Source: Ustilago trichophora (lineage: Eukaryota > Basidiomycota > Ustilaginomycetes > Ustilaginales > Ustilaginaceae). Taken from it: DNA of 64,000 nucleotides. The stretch is from positions 186,001 through 250,000 of the forward strand of contig OOIN01000004.1 of NCBI GenBank assembly GCA_900323505.1, given 5' to 3'. The notes beneath the pieces were generated by a model. The model saw nothing but the letters and a program-made list of their open reading frames with translations. It was not told where the DNA came from and searched no databases. How positions within the stretch are numbered: the first letter of the stretch is position 1; the number at the start of each line of letters is the position of its first letter. Position numbers and translations under genes: made by a program. Below are positions 1 to 10,161 of this stretch, one piece after another.

Positions 1-64
1 GCATGCTTGATACGCGCCAGTCTCGAAGTTGAGCGCATGTCGAAGAAGAAAAAAGGGTGGCGCT

Positions 65-718
65 TTAGAGGTCACCATCGTCCTCATCGGGGAGGGGAGC
101 GGCGGCGGCGGCCTGGAGTTCTGCGTTGTACTGGGCCATGAGCTGTTCGTCGACCTGGACCTCGGGGGGAGCCAATGCAGGGGCGGCAGCGAACTCGAGG
201 GTAGGGTTACCGACGAGCTTCCTTGCCAACCAGAGGAAAGGCTTTTCAAAGTTGTAGTTGGACTTGGCCGAGATTTCAAAGTACTGCAAGTTCTTCTTCC
301 TGTGGAAGGTAACTGCACCGGTCTTGACTTTACGCTCCTTTACATCGACCTTGTTACCGCAGAGAACAATGGGGATGTTTTCGCAGACGCGCTCCAAATC
401 ACGGTGCCAGTTGGGAACATTCTTGTACGTGATGCGCGAAGTAACGTCAAACATGATGATACCACATTGACCCTGAATGTAGTATCCATCGCGAAGACCA
501 CCAAACTTCTCCTGTCCAGCAGTGTCCCAAACGTTGAAGCAAATGGTTCCAAAGTTGGTGTGGAACTGAAGGGGGTGCACCTCGACACCAAGGGTGGCAA
601 TGTACTTTTTCTCAAACTCTCCGGTCAAGTGACGCTTGACGAAGGTGGTCTTGCCGGTACCACCGTCACCGACGAGGACGAGCTTGAACTGGGGGATCTC
701 CTGGTTCTCGGCGGACAT
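65..718 (-). CDS. GSP1: Ran/Gsp1 small GTPase
   Basis: This 217-residue protein is the nuclear transport and spindle-assembly GTPase Ran. Its GDP/GTP state sets the direction of importin and exportin traffic. The five G motifs are visible: GDGGTGKT at residues 17-24, the effector segment around [11 protein letters not shown] (37-47), DTAGQEK (65-71), NKVD (122-125) and SAK (150-152). The Ran-specific acidic C-terminus ends in DEDDGDL, and there is no prenylation cysteine box, as expected for Ran. Length matches the family (about 215). The frame is intronless. It is transcribed away from RPA43, with a (CT)n tract on the sense strand about 115 bp upstream of the start. Identity is very secure. 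Confidence 0.97.
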   Translation of the reverse strand: MSAENQEIPQFKLVLVGDGGTGKTTFVKRHLTGEFEKKYIATLGVEVHPLQFHTNFGTICFNVWDTAGQEKFGGLRDGYYIQGQCGIIMFDVTSRITYKNVPNWHRDLERVCENIPIVLCGNKVDVKERKVKTGAVTFHRKKNLQYFEISAKSNYNFEKPFLWLARKLVGNPTLEFAAAPALAPPEVQVDEQLMAQYNAELQAAAAAPLPDEDDGDL

Positions 719-826
719 TGTTGCGGATATGTATTTGTTTGTGTGTGATGGTGTGTGGGATGAGGGAGGAATGGTGAGAGAAAAGGAAGAGCGGCGGATA
801 GGATTGTGGCTCAGAAACTTCCTGAC

Positions 827-832
<6 letters not shown>

Positions 833-865
<33 letters not shown>
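833..865. repeat. (GA)n microsatellite
   Basis: Uninterrupted AG dinucleotides. The strand carrying CT is the sense strand of the neighbouring Ran gene. Confidence 0.95.
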
Positions 866-868
<3 letters not shown>

Positions 869-1239
869 TGGAAAGTGCTGTGTGTTGCTGCTGTTTGGAG
901 TTTGACAGAAGTGTTCTTTTCCTCTTTTTCTCGGTGACGTGAAGCAAAGTTCAACACCGAGGACGTGCAGCAGCAGCCGCCGCCGCCGCCAAGTTTTTTT
1001 CTTTCCTTCTCTTTCACTCGAAAGGCTCAGAGTACAGATGTGTGTCCATTCAAATTTTTTGCGCAGCCCGCATCAGAGGATGGGTGTGCGTGACGAAAAT
1101 GAGGTGATCGAAAGGAAAGAAAGACATTCCACTTGCGCTTGACTCAGCGCCAAACCGGACGCGAAGAATTTTTCAACAGCTCGATTTGGATCAAGCGCCG
1201 TCTTGATCGATTTGATTGATTCTTACAAACTCCACTTTC

Positions 1240-1242
<3 letters not shown>

Positions 1243-1281
<39 letters not shown>
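1243..1281. repeat. (TTTC)n microsatellite
   Basis: About nine tandem CTTT units followed by a T-rich stretch, about 380 bp upstream of the RPA43 start. Confidence 0.9.
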
Positions 1282-1663
1282 ATTTTATTTTTTTTTCATC
1301 GCCTGATGGAATCACAATTAACCCGATCTCGATGAGAAATGCCAATGCCGAATCCCGAGACTGTGGAGGTAACGGGAACAAACAAGGGAAAAAAAAAGCG
1401 TTTTTTTGGTGCGAAAAGGAAAAAATTTCCCTTGGCTGCCAAGGCGAAGGCGTTGGTTGACAGGCAAAGAAGGGTGCAGTTCCTCTCGATTCCCAAGATT
1501 TTGCTATCAAACACCTCTTCCACTAATTGTAGACGTTGACAATCGATCCTTTGTGACGTCGACGACATCATCCGCAGTTCCTAGACACCTCTTCAAATTC
1601 TAACAAAGGCGTGTATCGGATCCATCTCGAAGCTGGTCTCCCAACCATCATCCGATCAACATC

Positions 1664-2791
1664 ATGTCGAAAGAAGGCAAATCCAAGAGCAAGGACAAAT
1701 CCAAGTCTCGAGACTCTAACAAGAGTCGCAAGTCCTCCTCTTCTTCTGCTGCAGTCGAGAGCATCCCGCTCACCGTAGTCGATGATGCCGCAACCACCAG
1801 CAACACAGAGCGTACCGTAACTTCGGCCTTTGAGACCATGTATCCCGTTCTGAATCTCCCCATCCCTCCCGTATGGTCCAACGACCCCTATGCTGCCTTT
1901 TCCGATCTCATGGACACCCTCGTCATGCGCTACGTTCCTCAACTCTCCGGCGTCCTTATCACCCACTCTCCGACCCGATTCTTGCAAGATACCGCCGTAT
2001 TTTCCGCAGACTCTGCATTCGCAACCGCCAACGTTGGATTCGAATGCGTTGTATGGAGGCCCAAGATTGGGCAGATGTTGGAAGGAAACATCTGTCTGTC
2101 TTCACCATCTCATGTCTCGTTGCTGTTGTATGGTCTGTTTAATGCTTCGATTCCAGCTTCGCATCTTCCGGAAGAGGAGTGGGAGTTTGTACTCAACGAC
2201 GACCAGGCGGAAACGACGGAGGTGGATGCGAGAGATCATGGCTTGGGTCATTGGAGGAATAAGGTGGATGGTTCCAAGCTGGGAGGAAGCTCGGGAAAGC
2301 TCTCGTTTACAGTGATCAGTCTGACGGTGGCGAACCATATGCTTTCGTTGCATGGCTCGCTCTTGAAGGATCCTTTTAAAGGTCCTCCTCCTACACTTGA
2401 TCGCAGTTACCTCAAGAAGAGCCTTCTTCCTTCCCAAGCCCTCGGATTGGGTTCTGCCACTGCCAGGGTTACACGATCGAACGGCGACATTGCCGCTTCC
2501 ACCTCCACCTCCAACCCCGCATCGCCAGCCGCAGCCACCCCTGCACCAAGAAGAGTAAGATGGGAGGATCAAGATGATTCCTCAGCAGTCGAAAGCGACG
2601 ATCCGTCCAAATTCGACACTCCTGCATCTATCATCAAACCCGAACTCACAGACACTCTCTCCAAAACGACGAAATCGCCCAAGGTAAAATCAAAGAGAAA
2701 ATCCACTTCGAGTATCATCGAATCAACAGAGGCAGACGCTCTAGCTACTCCATCATCAAAGAGAGAGAAGAAGCGCAGAAAAGAGGCATGA
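1664..2791 (+). CDS. RPA43: RNA polymerase I subunit RPA43
   Basis: A 375-residue protein resembling Rpa43, the Pol I stalk subunit that forms a dimer with Rpa14 in yeast and contacts initiation factor Rrn3. After a Lys/Ser-rich head (residues 1-35), residues of about 50-160 match the Rpb7-like tip domain (start of the match: FETMYPVLNLPIPPVW; then the MRYVPQLSGVLI strand). The OB-like segment follows with GQMLEGNICLSSPSHVSLL, which is typical of this family. The C-terminal 120 residues are low complexity and end in a basic cluster (KREKKRRKEA), a plausible nucleolar signal. It is intronless. The first ATG after the leader is used and is followed immediately by conserved-style basic residues. 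Identity rests on domain pattern from memory of the family. Confidence 0.8.
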   Translation: MSKEGKSKSKDKSKSRDSNKSRKSSSSSAAVESIPLTVVDDAATTSNTERTVTSAFETMYPVLNLPIPPVWSNDPYAAFSDLMDTLVMRYVPQLSGVLITHSPTRFLQDTAVFSADSAFATANVGFECVVWRPKIGQMLEGNICLSSPSHVSLLLYGLFNASIPASHLPEEEWEFVLNDDQAETTEVDARDHGLGHWRNKVDGSKLGGSSGKLSFTVISLTVANHMLSLHGSLLKDPFKGPPPTLDRSYLKKSLLPSQALGLGSATARVTRSNGDIAASTSTSNPASPAAATPAPRRVRWEDQDDSSAVESDDPSKFDTPASIIKPELTDTLSKTTKSPKVKSKRKSTSSIIESTEADALATPSSKREKKRRKEA

Positions 2792-3577
2792 TCATCTCGA
2801 AACAGTTTCGCTTCTTTTCTTTCTTTACTTTGTTTCTCATTCCATACCGCATTCTCTCTCGCGTATTTCTTGCAACCATACATTTTGTTACATTTGCATC
2901 CCAGAGCTACATCGCACAGTAACGGCTATAGATTGAGTGCAACCAGCCAGTCGCACAATGATCAAAGGCTTGCCGCTTTCAGTGACTCCAGTCTCCTCTT
3001 TGTGATCCTTGGCTCGCTCGTCTTGTCCATCTCTGCTGTTGTGTAGGAGGCATGTCGAGTCCAGTCAGAGGGCCTGCGGCATTTGTCGATGACAAGACTC
3101 ATGTAACTCAGCGGTTGTTGTGACTTTGCCATGGAAAACGGCTGTCCAAAAAACGCCCACGATGTCCGATTTGCCAACATGAGAGGCCACAAGCTCTCAA
3201 CACACTCGCATCCCCCGCACACTACACCACAACAACAAAGGGAAAGATAAAGAGCATCATTACAGAAATGCATCATAATAAGCAAGAAAGTTCAAGAGGG
3301 GGCGGTAAAAAAAAGCAAGAAGGACATTACAGAGAAAGTGAGAGAGAGAAAGATCAAGCAGATGAGACACGTCTGGGCACCGTACGCACCAAGCAGCTGC
3401 TGTTTGGTGTGGGCCCAGAAAGATCATCGTGGATATACAGCAAGCAACGTATTGCTACACGGGGGGTTGGGGTGGGGGTTGGAGTTGGGTGGATCATTAG
3501 GGTTGCCGTGTCGTGTGTGAAGAGCGGCTTTTTTGTGCGAGGTTGTTTTGCAAACGATGCCGGAATATGTATGTGGC
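2792..3577. other. convergent intergenic region
   Basis: This 786-bp stretch lies between the 3' ends of RPA43 and the 857-residue gene. It contains only short random-looking frames and G-rich and CA-rich patches. I see no gene. Confidence 0.6.
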
Positions 3578-6151
3578 TTAGGTCGAGGATTGGCTTCCCT
3601 GAGCCTGACTAAAGTTCTTTGCCATCTTCTCAAAGTCTCTTGCGAGGTGCTGTCGCACACGCAGCTTGTCGGGCTTGGAGCGCAGATCGGGATCCGAGAC
3701 GAGCAAGAGACGCTTCACACGGGTGATGAGACCCTTGTTGCCCTCAAGGGGGATATCGAGAAAGTCGTAGCGCTGGATGCAACGTTCGAACTTTTGGAAT
3801 TCTTCAGCGTCGAGTTCCTCTTGGAAACGGATGTAGAGTTTCCTCTCAAACGAGATGTACTCCTCTTGCTGGTCCTTTGCGGGAGAGGGGCCCACGAGGG
3901 AGGCTGGGCTGGAGGCGACGCTGAGCTCTTTGCGCGTCATGAGCTTGACTGGCTGGGTATCGGTGGCTGCCATGAGGCGTTGAGACGCGGCGGTGATGTC
4001 TGCGTGCGCGTCGAGGCCGGTCGCTGCCAGCTGCTCGGTGAGGAATTCGGGGGATGTCTCTGTCGAATGAGCTTTGAATGTGTTTTGGTTGCAAAAGACA
4101 TCCTCGACTGCAACAGGGATGGCATCGTGCACGCTGCCGGCTCGGCTTCGACTTCGAGTGCCAGACTGGGTGCTGAGTCGCGATGCTGCTCGAGAAACCG
4201 GTCGCGACGGGATGCCTTGACCGCTGGCAGGGGTCATACCCTTCTGCTGGGCGTTGAAAGAAGATCGCATCGCCTCACGTCGTTTCTCGACACATTCTTG
4301 CAGGTAGTCGCTGCTGGCAAGAGCCTTGTCGTTGGGGCTAGTCTGACGACTTGTCGACTGTGAAGAGCCTGCTGCGACTACACCGGAAGCGGTGAGAGCA
4401 CCTTTGACGATCTGGGCGAGGCTGAGGCTAGGTCCGCGATCACCCGAGACAGTGCTTCGACGTTTACTCTGCAAAGCTGCTTTGGTGGCACCAGTGCTTG
4501 CGACGATGCTAGCTGCTGTAGTCGAAACGTTGCTTTCCAGGTAGGTACCATGGAAGCGCTGTGCAGACGCCGGACGCGCGATCGCCTCGATAGCGTCCTG
4601 CTGGGCCAGTGCTTGCGAAGTCAATGCATGACCACGGTGACCTCCCAAGACGGAGCCGGATCTGGGCACGATCATGCCCAGAGCGCCTACTGTGCCTGAT
4701 CGCTGGTGAGCAACATGCTTCTCGGGAACATCAGGTCGGTTGCCAAGACGCGAACTCCTTCCCTCAGCGCCGACGCCGGCATCACCCGCAGATTGGAGCA
4801 GCTGAGGGCTCTGAAGCGCGTCAAGAGGATGCATGCTCTCCCACTTGCTGTGCGTCGCCTCGAGCGACATTTCTCGAGTCGACATGGCAGCATTGTGCGG
4901 AGGGTCTGCTGCTTCCGAGAAGTAATGAGATATACTTGTGGTGGTCTGGACGATACCTGCACCATTCGGAAGGCTAGGCATAGGCTGGGGACGGAGCTCA
5001 GAGCGATCCTCCATCTGAAGATTGGACGAGCAGTAAGGAGTATGACGCAGTGCAGAGGCTGTCTCGTTGCTCTTCTCAGCCGAAGAAGGCGCTGATGGAA
5101 TCGAGAGATGGTCATAGTCAAGCATCTCGACCGCTCGATATTGAGCGCTCAGGTTGCCTCCCGACAGGCTTCGCTGAGATAGGCAGTCTTCGAGGGAGCT
5201 CATGCGGCCTTCGAGCTGAGTGCGGGTCTTTTCCTCTTGACGAAGCACGGCCTGAAGCTGGGCATTGTCGCTTTCGAGCTGCGAGTTCTGCTCCTTGAGG
5301 ACACGGTTCTCTGCTTCGAGGACGCCGAGCTGCGCTCTGAGCTTTGCGGCGTACTTTTCCCAGTTTTTGCACTTGTTGGCGAGTTCATAGTATTTAGCTG
5401 AGAAAGCAGCTTGAAGTGCGTCAATGCCGATGGGCTGCTCTGGTGGCTCGATGGGCGAATGGATGCGAGGAAGCGAGTCGGATCTGGATGCAAACAAGGA
5501 TTCTGATCGGCTGTGCTGCTGCTGCGGCTGCTGTTGCTGCTGCGTTGTGTGCGAAGAGTGCTGAAGGTGATGCTGCTGGGATTGAGATTGTAATTGCGAT
5601 TGTTGTGGAAGCTGCGAGTCCTGTGTCGAAACAGTCTGGCTCCGTTTCCTGACAATGCCCTGGGAGGACGATGATGAGATCTGACTAGAGGTAGCCGACA
5701 TGTTGGAGACGTTGTCAGAGCTCATGGCGAAGCTGGAGGGAGGCAGGACCCGAAGATAGCTCTTCTTGTCCACAGTGGAGTCGTCCGCTGGCTCATCTTC
5801 AGATGCAGAGAACTGGCTGATCTTTTGGTCCGAGATGCTGGCAGAAAGATGATGCGAGCCGGGATGCGAGGCGGTAGGCTGAGCTTGTCTCCTGGACTGT
5901 GGGTCGACCTCGCGGTTGGAAGCGGGGAAGGCAGTGCCACTTGCGTGCTGACGTTGGAGCTGCATCTTTTCGTGTTCCCTCTCCTTTCGGATTTGGGCTC
6001 TCATCTCGGTATAGGTGCCTGAGCCGCCATGAGAGGCACGGGAATGGGATCGCAAAGTTGCCTGAGCGACATTGGTGACAGAGGTCGGGACAGGGTCTAG
6101 GACCTTGCGATTCATGGAGGCAACACAGCGTGTTTGCGTGTTGTGGGACAA
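3578..6151 (-). CDS. orphan coiled-coil protein, 857 residues
   Basis: I do not recognise this family. The frame is long, intronless and uses the same C/G-ending codons as its neighbours, so it is very likely a real gene. Most of the protein is Ser/Gln-rich and probably disordered, with a Gln-rich stretch around residues 180-215. A strong coiled coil spans roughly residues 240-330, with repeating heptads of Leu, Ala and acidic residues. The last 110 residues (from FERKLYIRFQEELDAEEF onward) look like a compact, helical and probably conserved domain. No membrane segment or signal peptide is visible. The start is the first ATG in frame, with a long gene-free region upstream. The architecture suggests a cytoskeletal or polarity scaffold, but this is inference only. 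Confidence 0.75.
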   Translation of the reverse strand: MSHNTQTRCVASMNRKVLDPVPTSVTNVAQATLRSHSRASHGGSGTYTEMRAQIRKEREHEKMQLQRQHASGTAFPASNREVDPQSRRQAQPTASHPGSHHLSASISDQKISQFSASEDEPADDSTVDKKSYLRVLPPSSFAMSSDNVSNMSATSSQISSSSSQGIVRKRSQTVSTQDSQLPQQSQLQSQSQQHHLQHSSHTTQQQQQPQQQHSRSESLFASRSDSLPRIHSPIEPPEQPIGIDALQAAFSAKYYELANKCKNWEKYAAKLRAQLGVLEAENRVLKEQNSQLESDNAQLQAVLRQEEKTRTQLEGRMSSLEDCLSQRSLSGGNLSAQYRAVEMLDYDHLSIPSAPSSAEKSNETASALRHTPYCSSNLQMEDRSELRPQPMPSLPNGAGIVQTTTSISHYFSEAADPPHNAAMSTREMSLEATHSKWESMHPLDALQSPQLLQSAGDAGVGAEGRSSRLGNRPDVPEKHVAHQRSGTVGALGMIVPRSGSVLGGHRGHALTSQALAQQDAIEAIARPASAQRFHGTYLESNVSTTAASIVASTGATKAALQSKRRSTVSGDRGPSLSLAQIVKGALTASGVVAAGSSQSTSRQTSPNDKALASSDYLQECVEKRREAMRSSFNAQQKGMTPASGQGIPSRPVSRAASRLSTQSGTRSRSRAGSVHDAIPVAVEDVFCNQNTFKAHSTETSPEFLTEQLAATGLDAHADITAASQRLMAATDTQPVKLMTRKELSVASSPASLVGPSPAKDQQEEYISFERKLYIRFQEELDAEEFQKFERCIQRYDFLDIPLEGNKGLITRVKRLLLVSDPDLRSKPDKLRVRQHLARDFEKMAKNFSQAQGSQSST

Positions 6152-9100
6152 GGCCGGGGTATATCAACGATCGACCAAAAGTAGATATGGCAAAGAGAGA
6201 AGCTTGAGTTTGAGATAGAGAGAGGCTCCTTGATGAGTCGGGACAGGTCAAGAAATGATCTAGTCCAGTCAAAGACGGAGGAGGATGGAGCAGGTGGACA
6301 TCCGATGTTGAGATCAAGTTGCCAAGCCCTGGTTGTTGTAGAAGCGTGATGAGGGTTGTGAAGGATGACGAGCGCCGGATGTCAGAGGAGGAGAGGTGGA
6401 GCAGAGAGATGATGAAGTGTGGAAGGCGGCGATGTGACTTTTGGAAGAAATGCAGGCCAGACAGGTCAAGCAAGAGAGATAGAGAGAGAGAAACAGACAC
6501 AGAGAGGGATAGCAAAGCCAAATCTTGTTTTGGGAGGGAGGTGAGAAGGCACCGTGGCTTTACGGATATGGTGGGTCTTGGATGCAGCAATGTGATTGTA
6601 GCATGTGATGATCTTGTGACTTGAGCAAAAAAAAGAAAGAAAAAGGCAGAAGGCAAAAATAAGAAGAAAAAGCACTTGAGGATACGTCAATGTACGCTTG
6701 ACACTGTGGAGCCGTTGTCGATCTTGAGCGGATTTGAGAGCGAGCGAGATGAAGTGAAGTGTGGAAATGGGCGAGGGTGGTTGCAAGAGTGTGTAACCTT
6801 CGGAGAGCTAGCCGTGTTGAATGAAGGATGACACGAAAACAAAGACCTTGACAATGGAGCCACGGTCGTATCTCCGAGATGAGGAGGGTATCTGCAGATG
6901 GCGAGCGCCAAAGCAACTGGCCGACTAGGTGAAGGAGTCGGGACCAACTGTGGGTGGGACGAGGATCGATGAAGTAGCCGGCTGTTGAACGGCTAGGATC
7001 GAAGTTAGGACGCCGCTCTCGACAGGGATGAGTTTTGGATGGCGAGGAAGAAGGTGATTGTTGGTGGAGAGAGGAGAGTGAAGAGGGAAGATGGGGAGGC
7101 AGAGGTATCGTTGACAGCAAAAAGAGCAAGGAGAGGAGGACATCGCCAGGCCAGGGTCCATTTCAATATTTTGCGGCACTCTTTGGCTTTTTCAGAGAGG
7201 AGAGAGAGAAAGAGGCGCGGCAATCAAGTCTGGACAATGTGACTTGTGACAGCCAACGCACAGACATTCAACGAATCATCCGGCTCATGGCCGAGGTGCG
7301 AAAAAGAGGGCGGTGCATATTGCCTTGCAGAGTTGAGAGATGTGATAAAGTGTGATGGTCTCTACTCTTTCTTCTTTCCCCTCCCCCCCTCCGAGAGTGT
7401 CACATGTAAGTTTGCGGTAGCTTGTGCATGAATCAACACTCCGAGACAAGATTTGCGGTTCTCCGTGTGTGTCTTGGATGCTGGCTGTGCATCGAAACTA
7501 CATGTGACAGACGCAAGGGGATAAGCTGATGCTGTGCCGTACAGCACCGTAGCGCAGCCTCCGACCGACCGACCGACCGGAAGGGACAAGAAAAGCGATG
7601 CGGAACCAGAGCGAATTGTCGTCTCTTGTCGTCAGCATGATGAGGAGCTTGGCTTAAAGTACGTACAGTACACACGGCACGCTTTCATCTGTGTCATAAA
7701 GTATGTACTACTGTAGTGGTGTTTGTTCCCGCGTCTGAGCCTTTTTCGCAATACTGTAGTGTGACGATCATCCCTGAAACATGGTCGGAGTCAAACATAT
7801 ACAAGAATTTGCGGAACGCCTTTTCCCTTTTGTATGTCTGTGTCTGCAACTGTGGTTCATACCTGTCACACCGATGATACGCTCCCAAATAGCCGAAGAT
7901 CTCAAGTCAACAGCATTTTTTTTCTTCTCTTCTTCTCTTCTTTTTCTTTTTCTTTTTTTCATTTATTTTTACTTTTAATTAGAAAATGTCAAACCTGGGC
8001 CGGGGCCTGGGCTAGGCTTGGCTTGGCTCTTAGTTGGGTTGTGGGATTCGTTGATCGAACGGCGCACTCGTCCATCATCTGCAGTCGTGCTACAGCCGTA
8101 TTCAGTACACATGGGAAAAGAAACCAAATCGGCAAGCGCACTTCTTGGCTACCAGGTGTCCCAGCATCAACGACGATCGTGAACAACAGCAACCGTCACC
8201 TCCTGCCAGGGCTTTGACTTGCACTGGCCCTGACCCTGGCGACCAAACAAACACAGCACTTTTGCGTGATATCGTTGACCAAGCTGGGCTGCAACAATTG
8301 GCGCGGTATTCTCTGATGCTTTAGCGTCATAAGTGCAGACGGGATCCATCTCGCTTGACTGAGAGAGACCGGGTCACCCAACAAGAGCGGTCCGAAAGAT
8401 CCAAAGCCCAGCCTCTTTTTACAATCAAGGTCCGAGATCGGCGAACACTTTGGGGTCCACATACACAAAGAGCAAGTCGAACACCGCAGTCAATTGCAGT
8501 GTACAGTGCAGCTTTTTGTGGCCCGTCTGAGAGCAGAGTACAGTACAGTACAGTACTGTACGTGTCTACTGTATGCTCCCATGCATGCATTGTGACTTTG
8601 AAAAAGAAGCAGACAAGCAGGCAAGCACCCAAGCAAATCACAAAATTTATGCGAAGGAGTGCACAGTGCAAAAAATAAAGAAATCAAGGAACAATGAGGC
8701 GACCAAGAAATGTCGTCTGCCGGAAAGCTGCATGAAATGCATCACACGCGGACCGTTTTATTTTGCGTCGCCTGGCCGGCCTCTGAAAAGACCAGCTATT
8801 GTAAATCGAGCCAGGCGCAATGACAAGCACAAAGCACAGGAACCATCTCTTGTCTTGACCGGCAGTATGCAGTTTGAAAGCGTCTTCTGACAAGAAAACA
8901 GTTTTTCCTGATGCGGATCGCAGCAACCGCAACTTTGGCAGAAAGAGATCGGCTGACAAGCGAGTTAGCCGAGACCAACACTTCGCTAAAGGAACACAAA
9001 ATCGTCTTGCCACACGAAACAAGAACAACGGCCGCAACAAACAAAAGACAAAAGTACACAATGCACTATCACACTACAGCATCACACTCACTACTTGGTC

Positions 9101-9321
9101 TCCTCTTCTACTCTGTCACACGCACACACCCACGCTCTCACCATGTGCTCATCCGGCTGCAACAAAAAATCACAGAGAACAAGTTGTCGGTCCCATGGTC
9201 TTAGAGTGTTTGGTATCACGGTTGCTAAAATTGCAATTAGCCCTTCGATCTCGCTGTACAGTAGTTAAGGGGCACTCACAAACAATTTCTCGCAGCGGCC
9301 TATGTATGATCACCACTTTTT

Positions 9322-9371
9322 TTATTTATTTTATTTTATTTTATTTTATTTTATTTTATTTTATTTTATTT
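9322..9371. repeat. (TTTTA)n microsatellite
   Basis: About nine to ten tandem TTTTA pentamers, preceded by a T-run. Confidence 0.95.
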
Positions 9372-10060
9372 GTCCACAAAACCCACGGATCCGGCTTGGC
9401 ATGGCTCTGAATACTCTGTACTGTATGCCCTCATCGATCGTCCCGTACTGGTTCATGCTCGGCATCTCTGCCGATGCCAACCTCTCTTCTCTCCTAATCC
9501 ACTCGGCTGCTTGAGCTTGCTGTCAAAGGAAAGCCTCGGGAGAAGATTCGGAAAAGCAAAGTGGCAGCCTCTTTTAGCGCTCGCCCGCGTGGCGGAGACA
9601 CTGACGCTACAGTATCGTCGGCTCACTGACTCTGCCAAAAAGAAAACCTCGGAAGACGCTCAAGACGATGTTCGGGAAAGCCTCTGGTCCAACGTGCTCG
9701 GGAAGGCGCTGCAGTTAAGAAATGCACCTCGATAAAGCGCTGGGCGATCGTGACAGCCATCCCGGCGATCTTTCGAAGCTTCCTTAACCAGCCCTAACCA
9801 ATCATCTGGCCTTGTGACGCCGTGATTAGTTTCTTTGACGTGTTTGCTCGCTTGTTATCGCCAAGACTGACGCCGACGCTCTTTTTGGAAGGGTGAATGA
9901 CGTCGCTCTCGGTACCGAAATATGACAGAGACAAAAGAGCTGGCTCAGGCGAGTACCGGCAAACGCAGTCTAAAGTTTGTATTTCCTCTTTGGTCTGTCA
10001 GCAGCACGAGCCAACTTTGACACGCTCCATAGTTCACCGTCTAACATACCTTGATGTTCA

Positions 10061-10161
<101 letters not shown>

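Larger units (their letters stand above)
719..1663. other. divergent intergenic region, Ran / RPA43
   Basis: This 945-bp shared upstream region has no convincing gene. It holds a (GA)n microsatellite near the Ran side (about 833-865), a (CTTT)n tract (about 1243-1281) and several T-runs. It presumably contains both promoters. Confidence 0.7.

Noticed and set aside
3235..3243. ACAAAGGGA, identical to the Prf1 pheromone response element known in Ustilago maydis
   Set aside because: It is a single copy located between two convergent gene ends, not in a promoter. A 9-mer can occur by chance in 64 kb.
3495..3503. TTAGGGTT, a telomere-repeat-like 8-mer (similar short matches near 203 and 9792), considered as a telomerase RNA template
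   Set aside because: About two chance matches to an 8-mer are expected in a window this size counting both strands, and there is no supporting structure.
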